64,000 nucleotides of DNA from Elizabethkingia meningoseptica_A (GCF_045762675.1 NZ_JBJDLK010000004.1:523438-587437); one strand, 5' to 3'; positions 26,549 to 35,816 are shown, numbered from the stretch's first letter. Program-made: numbers and translations. The notes: generated by a model not told the origin, from the sequence alone.

Positions 26549-27907
26549 ATGGACCCCGATAGTTTTGTCAAACTTCTAATTGCCCTTTTTCTAGTATTAC
26601 TTAATGGCTTCTTTGTAGCCGCCGAATTTTCAATCGTTAAAGTAAGATATTCACAAATTCAATTAAAAGCCGCTGAAGGTAACGCGCTTGCCAAAAAAGC
26701 GGAATTTATAATTAAGCATCTGGATGCTTACCTTTCTGCAACACAGCTTGGAATTACACTTGCCAGCCTTGCTTTAGGTTGGGTAGGAGAGAGTGCCCTG
26801 CACCATGTTTTCGAAAACATGTTCCACAGTCTGGGTATTGCAGTAGCAGATTCTACTATTACTACAGTTTCTGTGGTATGTAGTTTCCTAATCATCACCA
26901 TTATGCATATCGTTTTTGGTGAATTAGTCCCTAAATCAATTGCAATACGTAAATCGGAAGCAACAACTTTCTTTGTGGCTTATCCGATGATTTTATTCTA
27001 TAATGTATTCAGACCCTTCATTTGGTTAATGAATTCAATCTCGAATGCTTTCCTGAGACTGATTAAAATTAACCCTGCATCGGAAAATGAAATTCACTCT
27101 ACGGAAGAGTTACAGCTTTTGGTAAAACAAAGTGCCGACAGCGGAGAGATTGAAGAAGAGAATTATGAGATTATTAAAAATGCATTTGACTTTACGGATC
27201 ATAATGCAAAACAGATTATGGTACCGCGTCAGAATATCTTTTCTATCAATATCAACGATGATAAGAAAGATATCGTAGAGAAAATGCTGGAAAGCGGTTA
27301 CTCAAGGATTCCTGTTTATGACGGGTCTATTGACAATGTAATCGGTATTTTCTATACAAAGGAATTTATCCGTGAGTATATCAAGAATTTTGATGAATGG
27401 GACGAATTCGATATTAAAACTCTTTTACATGAACCAACGTTTGTGGTAGGAAGCAAAAAAATATCGGATCTTATGAAAGTTTTCCAGACGAAGAAACAAC
27501 ACCTTGCGATTGTTATCGATGAGTTTGGTGGTACAGAGGGAATTATTTCTCTTGAAGATATTCTGGAAGAACTAGTAGGAGAAATTCAGGATGAAGAGGA
27601 TGAAGAGGAGAAAATTGTAGAGAAAGTAGGAGAAAATGTTTACTGGGTACAGGCATCACAGCCTCTGGAAGAGATCAACGAACACATTCCTGTTGACCTT
27701 CCTGAAAACCCTGAACAATATAATACACTTGCAGGTTTCATTCTGCATGAATTGAGTGATATTCCTGAAGAAAATCAGGAGTTTGACCTCAACGGTTATC
27801 ACTTTAAGATTCTGAAAATGCAGAATCGCGGAGTAGAATTAGTTGAAATGATATATCAGGAACCTGTAATAGAAGAGAGTCTGACGGATGAAATGGGAGA
27901 AGCTTAA
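26549..27907 (+). CDS. CNNM/CorC-type transporter (hemolysin family)
   Basis: 452 aa. Order of parts: DUF21/CNNM membrane domain with about four helices (residues 1-190), a CBS pair (about 205-340, with KQIMVPRQNIFSI and YSRIPVYDGSIDNVIGIFY), then a CorC_HlyC domain with EFGGTEGIISLEDILEELVG. These proteins act in magnesium or cobalt homeostasis in the inner membrane; the exact ion is not deducible. The last 20 bp overlap the clpS frame, suggesting coupled translation. Confidence 0.92.
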   Translation: MDPDSFVKLLIALFLVLLNGFFVAAEFSIVKVRYSQIQLKAAEGNALAKKAEFIIKHLDAYLSATQLGITLASLALGWVGESALHHVFENMFHSLGIAVADSTITTVSVVCSFLIITIMHIVFGELVPKSIAIRKSEATTFFVAYPMILFYNVFRPFIWLMNSISNAFLRLIKINPASENEIHSTEELQLLVKQSADSGEIEEENYEIIKNAFDFTDHNAKQIMVPRQNIFSININDDKKDIVEKMLESGYSRIPVYDGSIDNVIGIFYTKEFIREYIKNFDEWDEFDIKTLLHEPTFVVGSKKISDLMKVFQTKKQHLAIVIDEFGGTEGIISLEDILEELVGEIQDEEDEEEKIVEKVGENVYWVQASQPLEEINEHIPVDLPENPEQYNTLAGFILHELSDIPEENQEFDLNGYHFKILKMQNRGVELVEMIYQEPVIEESLTDEMGEA

Positions 27908-28196
27908 TTCACAAAGTTACGATAGCCCGAAGCGGGAATATGAAGAAGAAGTTCTGGTTTTAGACCAAACGGATGATGTTTACAAACTTGTGCTTCACAA
28001 TGATGATTTTAATACATTCGATTTTGTGATAGAATGTCTGATTGAAATTTGTAAGCATACACCGGAACAGGCAGAGCAATGCACATTATTGGTGCATTAT
28101 AAAGGTAAGTGTACTGTGAAAACAGGTGCTATGGATTTACTAAAGCCGATGCACGAAAAATTACTTTCAAGAGGATTAACTTCCGAGATTGTATAA
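27888..28196 (+). CDS. clpS: ATP-dependent Clp protease adaptor ClpS
   Basis: 102 aa, the N-end-rule adaptor that delivers substrates to ClpAP-type proteases. The core YKLVLHNDDFNTFDFVIECL at about 32-51 contains the NDD motif, and HYKGKCTVKTG follows, as in the family. The first 20 residues are a flexible leader. The start lies inside the upstream CorC-type gene, in another frame. Confidence 0.93.
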   Translation: MKWEKLNSQSYDSPKREYEEEVLVLDQTDDVYKLVLHNDDFNTFDFVIECLIEICKHTPEQAEQCTLLVHYKGKCTVKTGAMDLLKPMHEKLLSRGLTSEIV

Positions 28197-28273
28197 AGAA
28201 GAATAACTCTTTTCTGCATATTAAGCCGTATAAGAGAATTTTAAAAGCAATCTTGGTAAGAATATAAAAATAG

Positions 28274-28299
28274 AAAAGCGCTGAATTTTCAGCGCTTTT
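28274..28299. terminator. bidirectional terminator (clpS / tamL)
   Basis: AAAAGCGCTGAA at 28274-28285 and TTCAGCGCTTTT at 28288-28299 are fully complementary, with T-runs on both strands, between the convergent clpS and tamL genes. Confidence 0.88.
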
Positions 28300-28335
28300 T
28301 TGTTGGTCTATTCTTTTATATTATTCTCAGTTCTG

Positions 28336-30930
28336 TTAGAACGGATAACCAAATGCAAAGTTGAATGTCGGTTGTAAAGGCTTAATCCGTTTGAAATTCC
28401 AGCGGTCTCCCTGAGGCATATTCGGATCATAAATTTTATACGCAAGATCCAGACGAAGCGTCACGTATGCAATATTAAACCTGAAACCAAAACCGGAACC
28501 AATACCCAATTGTTTATAAAACTGTGAGAACTTAAATTCATCACCCAGACCGGTGTCTTTAAGGCTCCAGATATTTCCGGCATCTGTAAATATTGCACCT
28601 TCCACAATTTTGGACAGCGGGAATCTGTATTCTATATTGGTTGTTAATTTTACGTTATCCATCATGTAAGCTCGTACATTTTTATCCGCCTGAATGTCTG
28701 CCGGACCTAAACCTTCAAATGCAAGCCACGCACGAATGTCACTGGAACCACCATTGAAATAAGACCTCATATAAGGCATCACATGGGAATTACCATAAGG
28801 AATACCTACTCCGATAAATTGTCTGAATACAAGGGTTCTTCTGCTGTTGGAAAACGAGAAATATTTCCGGGCATCTATATCAAACTTCATGAACTGGGCA
28901 TATGGCACTCCAAATAATCCTTTTTCTGTATTTTCTCCGGCAATTCCGGTTGTAAAGCTTTTAAAGCTTTTATCCACAAGGCTAAGGAAATTACCAGCTG
29001 TTTCAAATTTAAAACTCAGGTAAGAAGGATTAGGATATGCTTTATTACCGATTTCATTATAAATGAAATTATAAATAAAAGAGTTAATCACCACATCCTG
29101 TGTCTGTCTTTCTTTATTTAAAAGGGACTGTTGAAAGTTCGTAAATAAGGGATTGGTTTTAGCGCCGATTAAATTCTGGAATGCTGTATCCCGCATAATC
29201 ATTTTGCTAACATCATCCTCACTTATTTTACCTGAAGTATACTGGTTGTAAGCATCCCAGTTTTGAGCAAAATAAGCAGCAAACATATTGTCTTTATAGA
29301 AGCGGTCTTTTTCAAATAGTTCATAATAGTTACTCTTATTCCGCGTAAAGTTGAACTGTGTATTAAAAAGCGTTAAACGGTGCGTAATAATATCATTAAC
29401 CGCAGCATTATAATTAAGTCCGGTATTGATCACAATCCTGCCCAGACCAATGTTATTCTGAATAGAAGCGCCCAATACAATAGAAGAAGTCGGGGTATAC
29501 CGCTTCGGTATAAATTTATAATATTTAAAAGGAACCAGCAGCCTTGGTACATTCAGTGCTACCTGACCGGAAAGTTCGTACGCATTGAAGAAAGTATTTG
29601 GGTTTTTGGCATTATTGGTTGTCCCCACAATGCCTGAAAAACTTGTACTTAAGTTTTCCGCACCTCCGAATATATTACGTGTTGTAAGCTCCACGCTCGG
29701 TGAAAAACCAAGGTTAAGAAGCTGTGAATAATGCACATCCGTTGCCACCTTAAATTCATATTTAGGGAGCGGTGTCAGGAATATGTTGGTACGAAGCAAG
29801 CTGTCGTTTATCGGTTCGGGCGGATCTATACGGACATTAAAGTTATTCATTCCCGTAAGATTCCTTCTCGTAAGGTCTATCTCTCTCTGATTATACTGAT
29901 CTCCTTCTCTTAAAATTACGGCTGTCCACAGCGCTCTGTTTTTATATTTTTTATCAGGATTATAAAAGTTTATTTTTCTCAGCGTTTCAAACTCCTCTGG
30001 CTTTATATTGTTTTTCTCTACAGTTGAATCGGAAATATATACATTAACATCTGAAAATTTGCTGACCATGTAAGGGTTTTTAACACCTTCTTTGGTGCTG
30101 TCCCTTTTGAATTCCAGTGTTAACGGAACGTCTTTTCTGCTTTTTAAAGTATCAGCTGTAAAGAAAATTTCCTCATTGGAAGCATTGAAATTGTAGTAAC
30201 CATTGCTTCGCATAATGTCATTAATACGGGCTACTTCTTTTTCCAGGTTTTCCTGATCCAGTACCGTTCCTGTTTTAATCAAACTTTTAGTAAAATTCTG
30301 CTCATAAAGTTTCCGTATAGGTTCCTCGGAAATATTGTAATAGTAATCTTTAACCAGTGTAGGATCTTTGTGCTCAATCTGATACAGAGAAGTAGCCTTT
30401 TTGGCAGAAGAATCCAGCTTGTTGGTACCCGTTACTTTTGCATCCCAGTAGCCTCTGTATACAAAGAACTTTCGAATTCTGTCGGCACTTTTTGTTGTTG
30501 ACTCTTCATTAAGAATAACCGGTTGTTGTCCTACGTTATGAAGAAATCTGTCCCAGAATAAATTTTTACCTACAAACTCAGGGTGTTTATATTTTATCGC
30601 AAGAGAGTCCCTTAGCTTTTGTGTTCTCATCTGGCTGGGATACGTCATATATTCATTAAGTATCGTATCCAGTTTAGGGTTCGCCATATTATACATCCAC
30701 AAACCGATAGGTGCAATATAGAGCGCTTTCTTATTGGGTTTTTGGTTTACATAGTCAGGAACCTTATCCTGAAACAGTTTACCATCCAGATATTGAAATT
30801 TGTTTGAGGTTAACAGGAAGGAATCTTCAGGTACTTTTCTTGTAGAACATGCATTGAACACAAAAAATGCAATTGCAGGTGCCGAAAATAAGTAATATTT
30901 TTGAAAATATTTTGAAGAATGCTTACCCAT
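28336..30930 (-). CDS. tamL: outer-membrane Omp85-family lipoprotein TamL
   Basis: 864 aa. The N-terminal signal ends at a lipobox-like FNACST with Cys28, as expected for the lipidated BamA/TamA-family protein of Bacteroidota. POTRA-like repeats occupy roughly residues 130-430, and the C-terminal half is a surface-antigen barrel (GGSSDIRAWLAFEGLGPAD contains the lid-lock type RAW motif) ending in FAFGYPF, a beta-signal with a terminal aromatic. It takes part in outer-membrane protein or lipid assembly with TamB; a tamB gene is not in the window. Its first 12 bp overlap the divergent methyltransferase gene. Confidence 0.9.
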   Translation of the reverse strand: MGKHSSKYFQKYYLFSAPAIAFFVFNACSTRKVPEDSFLLTSNKFQYLDGKLFQDKVPDYVNQKPNKKALYIAPIGLWMYNMANPKLDTILNEYMTYPSQMRTQKLRDSLAIKYKHPEFVGKNLFWDRFLHNVGQQPVILNEESTTKSADRIRKFFVYRGYWDAKVTGTNKLDSSAKKATSLYQIEHKDPTLVKDYYYNISEEPIRKLYEQNFTKSLIKTGTVLDQENLEKEVARINDIMRSNGYYNFNASNEEIFFTADTLKSRKDVPLTLEFKRDSTKEGVKNPYMVSKFSDVNVYISDSTVEKNNIKPEEFETLRKINFYNPDKKYKNRALWTAVILREGDQYNQREIDLTRRNLTGMNNFNVRIDPPEPINDSLLRTNIFLTPLPKYEFKVATDVHYSQLLNLGFSPSVELTTRNIFGGAENLSTSFSGIVGTTNNAKNPNTFFNAYELSGQVALNVPRLLVPFKYYKFIPKRYTPTSSIVLGASIQNNIGLGRIVINTGLNYNAAVNDIITHRLTLFNTQFNFTRNKSNYYELFEKDRFYKDNMFAAYFAQNWDAYNQYTSGKISEDDVSKMIMRDTAFQNLIGAKTNPLFTNFQQSLLNKERQTQDVVINSFIYNFIYNEIGNKAYPNPSYLSFKFETAGNFLSLVDKSFKSFTTGIAGENTEKGLFGVPYAQFMKFDIDARKYFSFSNSRRTLVFRQFIGVGIPYGNSHVMPYMRSYFNGGSSDIRAWLAFEGLGPADIQADKNVRAYMMDNVKLTTNIEYRFPLSKIVEGAIFTDAGNIWSLKDTGLGDEFKFSQFYKQLGIGSGFGFRFNIAYVTLRLDLAYKIYDPNMPQGDRWNFKRIKPLQPTFNFAFGYPF

Positions 30931-31647
30931 AATATCATTAAAACTTTACAATCCCTAGACAAAAAGAAATTCAGACAAAAATACAATTTGTTTTTAGTTG
31001 AAGGTAATAAAATCATCAGAGAATTGTCAGGTTCTGTATACCGGATTCAGGCAATATACACTGTTAATCCTGAAGGGTTAGAAGTTAATAATGTTGATAT
31101 TCATAATGTTACGAATTCGGAGCTTAAGAAAATAAGCTTTCTTCAAAACCCAAAAGATTCTGTTGCTGTCTGCATTCCTGCAGTGCAAAAACTAAATGAG
31201 AGCAGAAAAATCAGACTGGTTTTAGATGGTATTCAGGATCCCGGAAATATGGGAACCATTATACGCCTGGCAGACTGGTTTGGTATTGAAGAAATTGTAT
31301 GTAGTGAAGATACGGTAGACTTTTATAACCCAAAAGTAATACAGGCTTCTATGGGCTCATTTACAAGAGTAAATATTATATATACCGATTTATCTGAATA
31401 TTTAAACAATAAAAGTATTCCTAATTATACAACAGATATGGATGGTGAAAGCATTTTTAAAACCGATTTTCCGGAGGTTTTCAACCTCATCCTGGGGAAT
31501 GAAGGAAATGGGATAAGGCCTGTCACCGAAACTTTTGCGGATAAAAAAATAACCATTCCCCGTTTTGGTAATAATCAGAATACAGAAAGTCTGAATGTGG
31601 CAATGGCTACAGGAATTATACTGGGACAAATATTTGGTGCAAAATAA
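30919..31647 (+). CDS. TrmH/SpoU-family RNA 2'-O-methyltransferase
   Basis: 242 aa, cytoplasmic. The N-terminal substrate-binding part (KYNLFLVEGNKIIREL) precedes the SPOUT knot with motif 1 LDGIQDPGNMGTIIRLADWF, motif 2 LILGNEGNGIRP and motif 3 IPRFGNNQNTESLNVAMATG. The target, rRNA or tRNA, cannot be told. The start at 30919 gives the usual N-terminus for the family and puts its first 12 bp inside the tamL coding start on the other strand. Confidence 0.93.
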   Translation: MLTHNIIKTLQSLDKKKFRQKYNLFLVEGNKIIRELSGSVYRIQAIYTVNPEGLEVNNVDIHNVTNSELKKISFLQNPKDSVAVCIPAVQKLNESRKIRLVLDGIQDPGNMGTIIRLADWFGIEEIVCSEDTVDFYNPKVIQASMGSFTRVNIIYTDLSEYLNNKSIPNYTTDMDGESIFKTDFPEVFNLILGNEGNGIRPVTETFADKKITIPRFGNNQNTESLNVAMATGIILGQIFGAK

Positions 31648-31879
31648 AACAATTCTTCAATGTGAAAATTTAAACCACACAGGTGCATAGGACATCTTTT
31701 GTATGGAAGCATACATAGAAAATAAATTTCTCCGCATAAGCTATGTGTTTTATTGTCTGACTTTAGTTATAATTATGTAATCTATGGGGTAAACTAATTC
31801 CTTTTGATGAGAAATAAATAAATTGCGTATTGATTTTTTATTTAATTTGGTCAATCATAACCATGTAACCAGATTGATA

Positions 31880-32707
31880 ATGAAAAAGACATTAATACTT
31901 AGTTTTATTCTGTTTTTCGGAATAATTTTTTCACAGACACATAGGTTTGTTTACGAGTTCCAGCTGAAGAAAAAGAATAATGCTGTTCAGAAAATCAATA
32001 TGGTACTGGATATTGATAAAGAATACGTTCATTTTTACGATTATGACTTTCTGAAGAATGATTCTCTCAGAAAAAAAGCAGGAGGTACAAACTGGCAGAC
32101 CAACACAAGGTCGGAACAATTAATTCTGAGGAAGATTAACAGTTTTGAAAATAAGTCTTTTCATGATAACATGTTCGATTATTTTGTCATAGACTCCAAA
32201 GATGAAATGAACTGGAAAATAGAAAAGGATACTAAAAAATCCGGAGATTATACCTTACAAAAAGCAGTAACAAATTTCGGAGGAAGAGATTGGACAGCAT
32301 GGTTCTGTCCAAATGTTCCCTTTCAGGAGGGACCTTATAAATTCAGGGGGTTGCCGGGGCTGATCTTTGAAATTCAGGATAGCAAAGGTGATTATAGTTA
32401 CTCGTTAATTAAGAGTACAAATCTTCCTTCAACATTTGATACAAGCGATTTTCTGGAAACTCATTTTGGAAATAAACCTATTCCGGTTACACTCAAGCAA
32501 TATTTTAAAATTAAGCTCGATTATTATAATGATCCAGTTGCTGACATGCGAAGATCACTGAAAAACGGAGGAACTGTAATTATTGGCGGAGATAAAATAA
32601 CAAGTCAGGAGCAGCTGGACCAGAAAAGAATTTTTATACAGAATAGTATAAAAAGCAACTACAATCCAATAGAGCCGGATAAAGCAATACCTTATCCTGT
32701 GAAATAA
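31880..32707 (+). CDS. GLPGLI-family secreted protein
   Basis: 275 aa from the ATG at 31880, chosen because it opens a normal signal peptide (MKKTLILSFILFFGIIFSQ); an upstream ATG at 31823 adds 19 unlikely residues. The defining motif FRGLPGLIFEIQD is near residue 150, preceded by GGRDWTAWFCPNVPFQEGPYK. GLPGLI proteins are abundant in flavobacteria and their role is unknown. A distant paralogue with the same layout is at 57767-58603. The end of the gene forms one arm of a 16-bp hairpin. Confidence 0.9.
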   Translation: MKKTLILSFILFFGIIFSQTHRFVYEFQLKKKNNAVQKINMVLDIDKEYVHFYDYDFLKNDSLRKKAGGTNWQTNTRSEQLILRKINSFENKSFHDNMFDYFVIDSKDEMNWKIEKDTKKSGDYTLQKAVTNFGGRDWTAWFCPNVPFQEGPYKFRGLPGLIFEIQDSKGDYSYSLIKSTNLPSTFDTSDFLETHFGNKPIPVTLKQYFKIKLDYYNDPVADMRRSLKNGGTVIIGGDKITSQEQLDQKRIFIQNSIKSNYNPIEPDKAIPYPVK

Positions 32708-32723
32708 GATAAGGTATTGCTTT
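32681..32723 (+). terminator. terminator hairpin overlapping the end of the GLPGLI gene
   Basis: AAAGCAATACCTTATC at 32681-32696, inside the coding region, is perfectly complementary to 32708-32723 beyond the stop. The loop contains the stop codon. T residues follow. Confidence 0.75.
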
Positions 32724-32756
32724 ATACCATTTTATGGCTTTTTAATTTCTTTGGAA

Positions 32757-33203
32757 TCAGATTAAAGAATCTTTGCTGCTCTCCTGGCTTTGCTTTTCTT
32801 TGTCCTGCCAGTCATCAATTAGCTCAGTGATCTTCCTTAAAAGGATAGGAGCACCATAAATAATGGCAAGACCCAGAAGTTTCTTTTTCCAGTTAGAATG
32901 CTCTATATTTTTTTTAGCAAAATTAGTGACCAGTGCAACCGTCCCCAATCGTATGGCATTATCTACTACAGAATCTTTTATAACACCCGTGTTCAGTTTT
33001 ATGCCTGTCTTGTGGCTCACTTCTCCTTTGGAGTTGGTTATTGGTTTTTCCACCAAAAATTTATCCGTCATTCCTCCGGTAATTACACTTAGAGATTCTT
33101 TTACATTATTAAAGCGAAGAAGGTTTTCCATATCCTTGATTTCCCCCCTCATAATTGCTTTCTTTTTCTTTAATTCATCCAGACTGTTATACTTGGCTCC
33201 CAT
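32757..33203 (-). CDS. protein of unknown function in the YtxH gene set
   Basis: 148 aa, charged, with an N-terminal helix rich in Lys and Glu and a short hydrophobic stretch near residues 109-121 (LLGLAIIYGAPILL). No domain is recognised. Its start is 2 bp after the holin-like gene, on the same strand, so the two are co-transcribed. An envelope or stress role is suggested only by that linkage. Confidence 0.8.
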   Translation of the reverse strand: MGAKYNSLDELKKKKAIMRGEIKDMENLLRFNNVKESLSVITGGMTDKFLVEKPITNSKGEVSHKTGIKLNTGVIKDSVVDNAIRLGTVALVTNFAKKNIEHSNWKKKLLGLAIIYGAPILLRKITELIDDWQDKEKQSQESSKDSLI

Positions 33204-33205
33204 TG

Positions 33206-33520
33206 TTAGTTGTTAAAAGATTTTAGAATAAAATTTGCTACAGCCCGCTTTATACTGTTTCTGAAAATAATGATAAGTATAAGGCATAACAAATAGAATC
33301 CGGAAACGATAAAAAAGCCGTAGGAATAACTTCCTACCATTTTACCCACCCAGAAGGCTATTCCGATGTTAAACAAAACAATAAAAAAGATTAGTGCAAT
33401 AAGTGCACAGATAAGAAAAGTAATAAAACCTGCCGAAATGACCGTTTTTTCACTTACTTCTAACTTTAAGAGGTCGATTTTTTTCTCTATATAGTCGAAA
33501 ATAATGTCAAACATAGGCAC
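33206..33520 (-). CDS. holin-X-like (phage_holin_3_6) membrane protein
   Basis: 104 aa: an amphipathic start (MPMFDIIFDYIEKKIDLLKLEVSEK) followed by two membrane segments (about 32-56 and 68-90). The layout is that of the Actinobacterial Holin-X/phage_holin_3_6 group, which despite its name is common in free-living bacteria and not linked to phage here. An internal Met at residue 3 is an alternative start. Confidence 0.75.
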   Translation of the reverse strand: MPMFDIIFDYIEKKIDLLKLEVSEKTVISAGFITFLICALIALIFFIVLFNIGIAFWVGKMVGSYSYGFFIVSGFYLLCLILIIIFRNSIKRAVANFILKSFNN

Positions 33521-33540
33521 CGATTTATGTAAAGATACTA

Positions 33541-33567
33541 AAAAGGGACTTAAATTAAGTCCCTTTT
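33541..33567 (-). terminator. terminator between the ytxH-like and holin-like genes
   Basis: A 13-bp perfect stem (AAAAGGGACTTAA and complement) with a single-base loop lies 20 bp after the ytxH-like stop on the minus strand and ends in TTTT. It may limit readthrough into the two genes downstream. Confidence 0.7.
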
Positions 33568-33587
33568 GCGATTTTTTTAATCCAAGT

Positions 33588-33932
33588 TTATTTAAGACCG
33601 TCTAATTCAGTTTCAATGTCTTTTGCTACTTCTTTAGCTTTGTCTGCAGCCTGGCTTTTATATTTGTCAAAACTATCTTTTACACTATCAGTTACTTTGC
33701 TGTAAGTATCCTTAGCCTGTGAAGCGAAAGTGTTGTATTGATCTTTTACTTTTTCAGATACATCGCTGTACTTATCTTTTGCCTGATCTTTAAGATCATT
33801 CGCTTTAGCTTTTATTTTTTTACGGGTTGCTTTTCCTTCTTCCGGTGCATAAAGCATCCCTAAAACAACTCCTGCTGCTGCACCTGCTAATAATCCTGCT
33901 AATATTCCTGCTGTGTTCTTTCCTTTTGCCAT
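33588..33932 (-). CDS. YtxH domain protein
   Basis: 114 aa. A Gly/Ala-rich membrane segment (ILAGLLAGAAAGVVLGMLYAP, about 10-30) with the YtxH signature APEEGKATRKK is followed by a long Lys/Asp/Ser-rich amphipathic helix with repeated DxYSxVxDxVKD units. Such proteins are often induced by stress in other bacteria. It is the first of three same-strand genes. Confidence 0.9.
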   Translation of the reverse strand: MAKGKNTAGILAGLLAGAAAGVVLGMLYAPEEGKATRKKIKAKANDLKDQAKDKYSDVSEKVKDQYNTFASQAKDTYSKVTDSVKDSFDKYKSQAADKAKEVAKDIETELDGLK

Positions 33933-34095
33933 TTTAAATAAATTTTAGAGTTAGTATTTTGTTGTGTGGTTGAAAAATTAAATTTGATAGGTGTATTTAA
34001 ACAATTAATATACCAAAGAAAGCTTCTGTATCTTAAATTTTGTTAAATCTTATCAAACTCCCCAAAATTAATCTTTCTGTTTAAAGGTAAGAAAA

Positions 34096-34764
34096 TTATT
34101 GGATATATGATAAAATTAAAGCGATTGTTTGCTCTTTATCCAATAATGTATTATCTATAAGAATAGCATCCTCAGCCTGCTTGAGCGGAGAAGTTTCACG
34201 CTCACTGTCAATTTTATCACGCATCAGTAAATTGGCTTTTACCTCTTCCAGTTCAGCTTCCACACCGCTTGCCAGTAATTCCTTATATCTTCTTACAGCG
34301 CGTTCATCCGGACTTGCAGTAAGAAAGAATTTATAATCTGCATTTGGCAGAACAACTGTCCCTATGTCTCTTCCATCCATAACAATACCACCGTTTTCTG
34401 CCATTTTTCTCTGTCTGGAAAGTAAAAAAGCTCTTACTTCCGGTTGTTTGGCAACCTCACTTACATAGTCTGAAACTTTTGGGTCTCTTATTTCAGTGTC
34501 AATATTTTTATCATTCAGAAAAAGCTGAAGATTTCCGTCGATATTTCTGAATTCAAGATCAATATTTTCAAGATCATTGATTAACGCCGGAATATTAAGT
34601 GTATTATTTTCCAGATGGTGCTGAAGTGCATATACGGTAATTCCTCTGTAAAGAGCGCCGGTATCCATGTGAATAATGTCCAGTTTCTGAGCAATAATTT
34701 TAGAAATAGAACTCTTTCCGGTGGATGAAAATCCATCAATAGCGATTACAGGTTTTTTCTTCAT
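34096..34764 (-). CDS. cmk: cytidylate kinase
   Basis: 222 aa, cytoplasmic. It phosphorylates CMP and dCMP. The P-loop GFSSTGKSS is at residues 7-15, DTGALYRGIT at 36-45 is the CMP-binding part, and MDGRDIGTVV is the further family motif. It stands alone on the minus strand. Confidence 0.96.
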   Translation of the reverse strand: MKKKPVIAIDGFSSTGKSSISKIIAQKLDIIHMDTGALYRGITVYALQHHLENNTLNIPALINDLENIDLEFRNIDGNLQLFLNDKNIDTEIRDPKVSDYVSEVAKQPEVRAFLLSRQRKMAENGGIVMDGRDIGTVVLPNADYKFFLTASPDERAVRRYKELLASGVEAELEEVKANLLMRDKIDSERETSPLKQAEDAILIDNTLLDKEQTIALILSYIQ

Positions 34765-34872
34765 AAGCTTGTTATAATATGGAAAAGAGATTGGATATAA
34801 GCCAGGAGAACCTCTTTTCTGTATGCAAAAATAAATTATTTTAAAGCTTTGTCAAATAAATAATTTTACCTG

Positions 34873-34901
34873 TTGCATTTCATGAGATTTCATTAAATTT
34901 G
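34873..34901 (+). promoter_or_regulatory. promoter of pyrH
   Basis: TTG at 34873-34875 and TAAATTTG at 34894-34901 are 18 nt apart, a full consensus match. This predicts a 5' leader of about 107 nt before pyrH, which contains a small hairpin CCGCT-GAA-AGCGG at 34983-34995, 20 nt before the start codon. Confidence 0.7.
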
Positions 34902-35014
34902 CTACCGGAAAATAAGATCAAACTGTCTGCAATTTTTTCAGATGAAGAAATATACAACAGTTTTGTTCTGTAAAAATACTGGCCGCTGAAAGCGGTAATT
35001 TTAAACATATACGA

Positions 35015-35719
35015 ATGAAATATAAGAGAATTCTCCTAAAACTAAGTGGCGAGGCCCTTATGGGAAATCAGGAATATGGTATCGACAGCCAGAGACTGAA
35101 AGATTACGCAGCAGAAATTAAGAAAGTAGTGGATTTAGGTTGCGAAGTTGCAATTGTAATAGGAGGAGGAAATATTTTCAGAGGTGTTTCAGGTGCAGCA
35201 GCTGGTATGGACAGAGTACAGGGTGACTACATGGGCATGCTGGCAACTGTTATCAACGGAATGGCATTACAGGGCGCTTTAGAAGATATGGGAATTAAGA
35301 CCCGTCTTCAGTCAGCTATTGAAATGGATAAAGTTGCAGAGCCTTTCATTAAAAGAAGAGCAGTAAGACACCTTGAAAAAGGAAGAGTTGTGATCTTCGG
35401 TGCCGGAACAGGAAACCCATACTTTACCACAGATACTGCAGCAACATTACGTGCTATTGAAATCAGCGCAGATGTTATCCTTAAAGGAACACGTGTAGAT
35501 GGTATCTACGACAAAGATCCTGAAAAGAATGAAAATGCGGTGAAATTTGAAAACCTGAGCTTTGAGGAAGTATTTGCTAAAAACCTGAAAGTAATGGACA
35601 TGACAGCCTTTACACTAAGTCATGAAAATAAATTACCTATTATTGTATTCGATATGAATAAGGAAGGAAACCTTACACGTCTTATACAGGGAGAAAATGT
35701 GGGTACACTTGTCAACTAA
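35015..35719 (+). CDS. pyrH: UMP kinase
   Basis: 234 aa, cytoplasmic, phosphorylates UMP in pyrimidine synthesis. Family motifs are YKRILLKLSGEAL at the N-terminus, VIGGGNIFRG near 49-58, and TDTAATLRAIEI near 143-154. It is followed by frr after a 97-bp spacer containing an inverted repeat; pyrH-frr linkage is common in bacteria. Confidence 0.97.
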   Translation: MKYKRILLKLSGEALMGNQEYGIDSQRLKDYAAEIKKVVDLGCEVAIVIGGGNIFRGVSGAAAGMDRVQGDYMGMLATVINGMALQGALEDMGIKTRLQSAIEMDKVAEPFIKRRAVRHLEKGRVVIFGAGTGNPYFTTDTAATLRAIEISADVILKGTRVDGIYDKDPEKNENAVKFENLSFEEVFAKNLKVMDMTAFTLSHENKLPIIVFDMNKEGNLTRLIQGENVGTLVN

Positions 35720-35766
35720 GGTACAACAAGACATAAATCAGATTATAAGCATAATTAAAATCACTA

Positions 35767-35793
35767 ACGGTTAACTATTAATTTGTTAACCGT
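35767..35793. repeat. inverted repeat between pyrH and frr
   Basis: ACGGTTAAC (35767-35775) and GTTAACCGT (35785-35793) form a perfect 9-bp stem around a 9-nt loop, followed by TAAATTGTAAAC, a further related word. No T-run follows. It matches the style of the other intra-operon spacers of the window. Confidence 0.65.
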
Positions 35794-35816
35794 AAATTGT
35801 AAACTAAATAAATATT

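Noticed and set aside
33206..33520. Prophage remnant based on the holin-like protein
   Set aside because: No other phage gene is near; holin-X-like proteins are common chromosomal genes.
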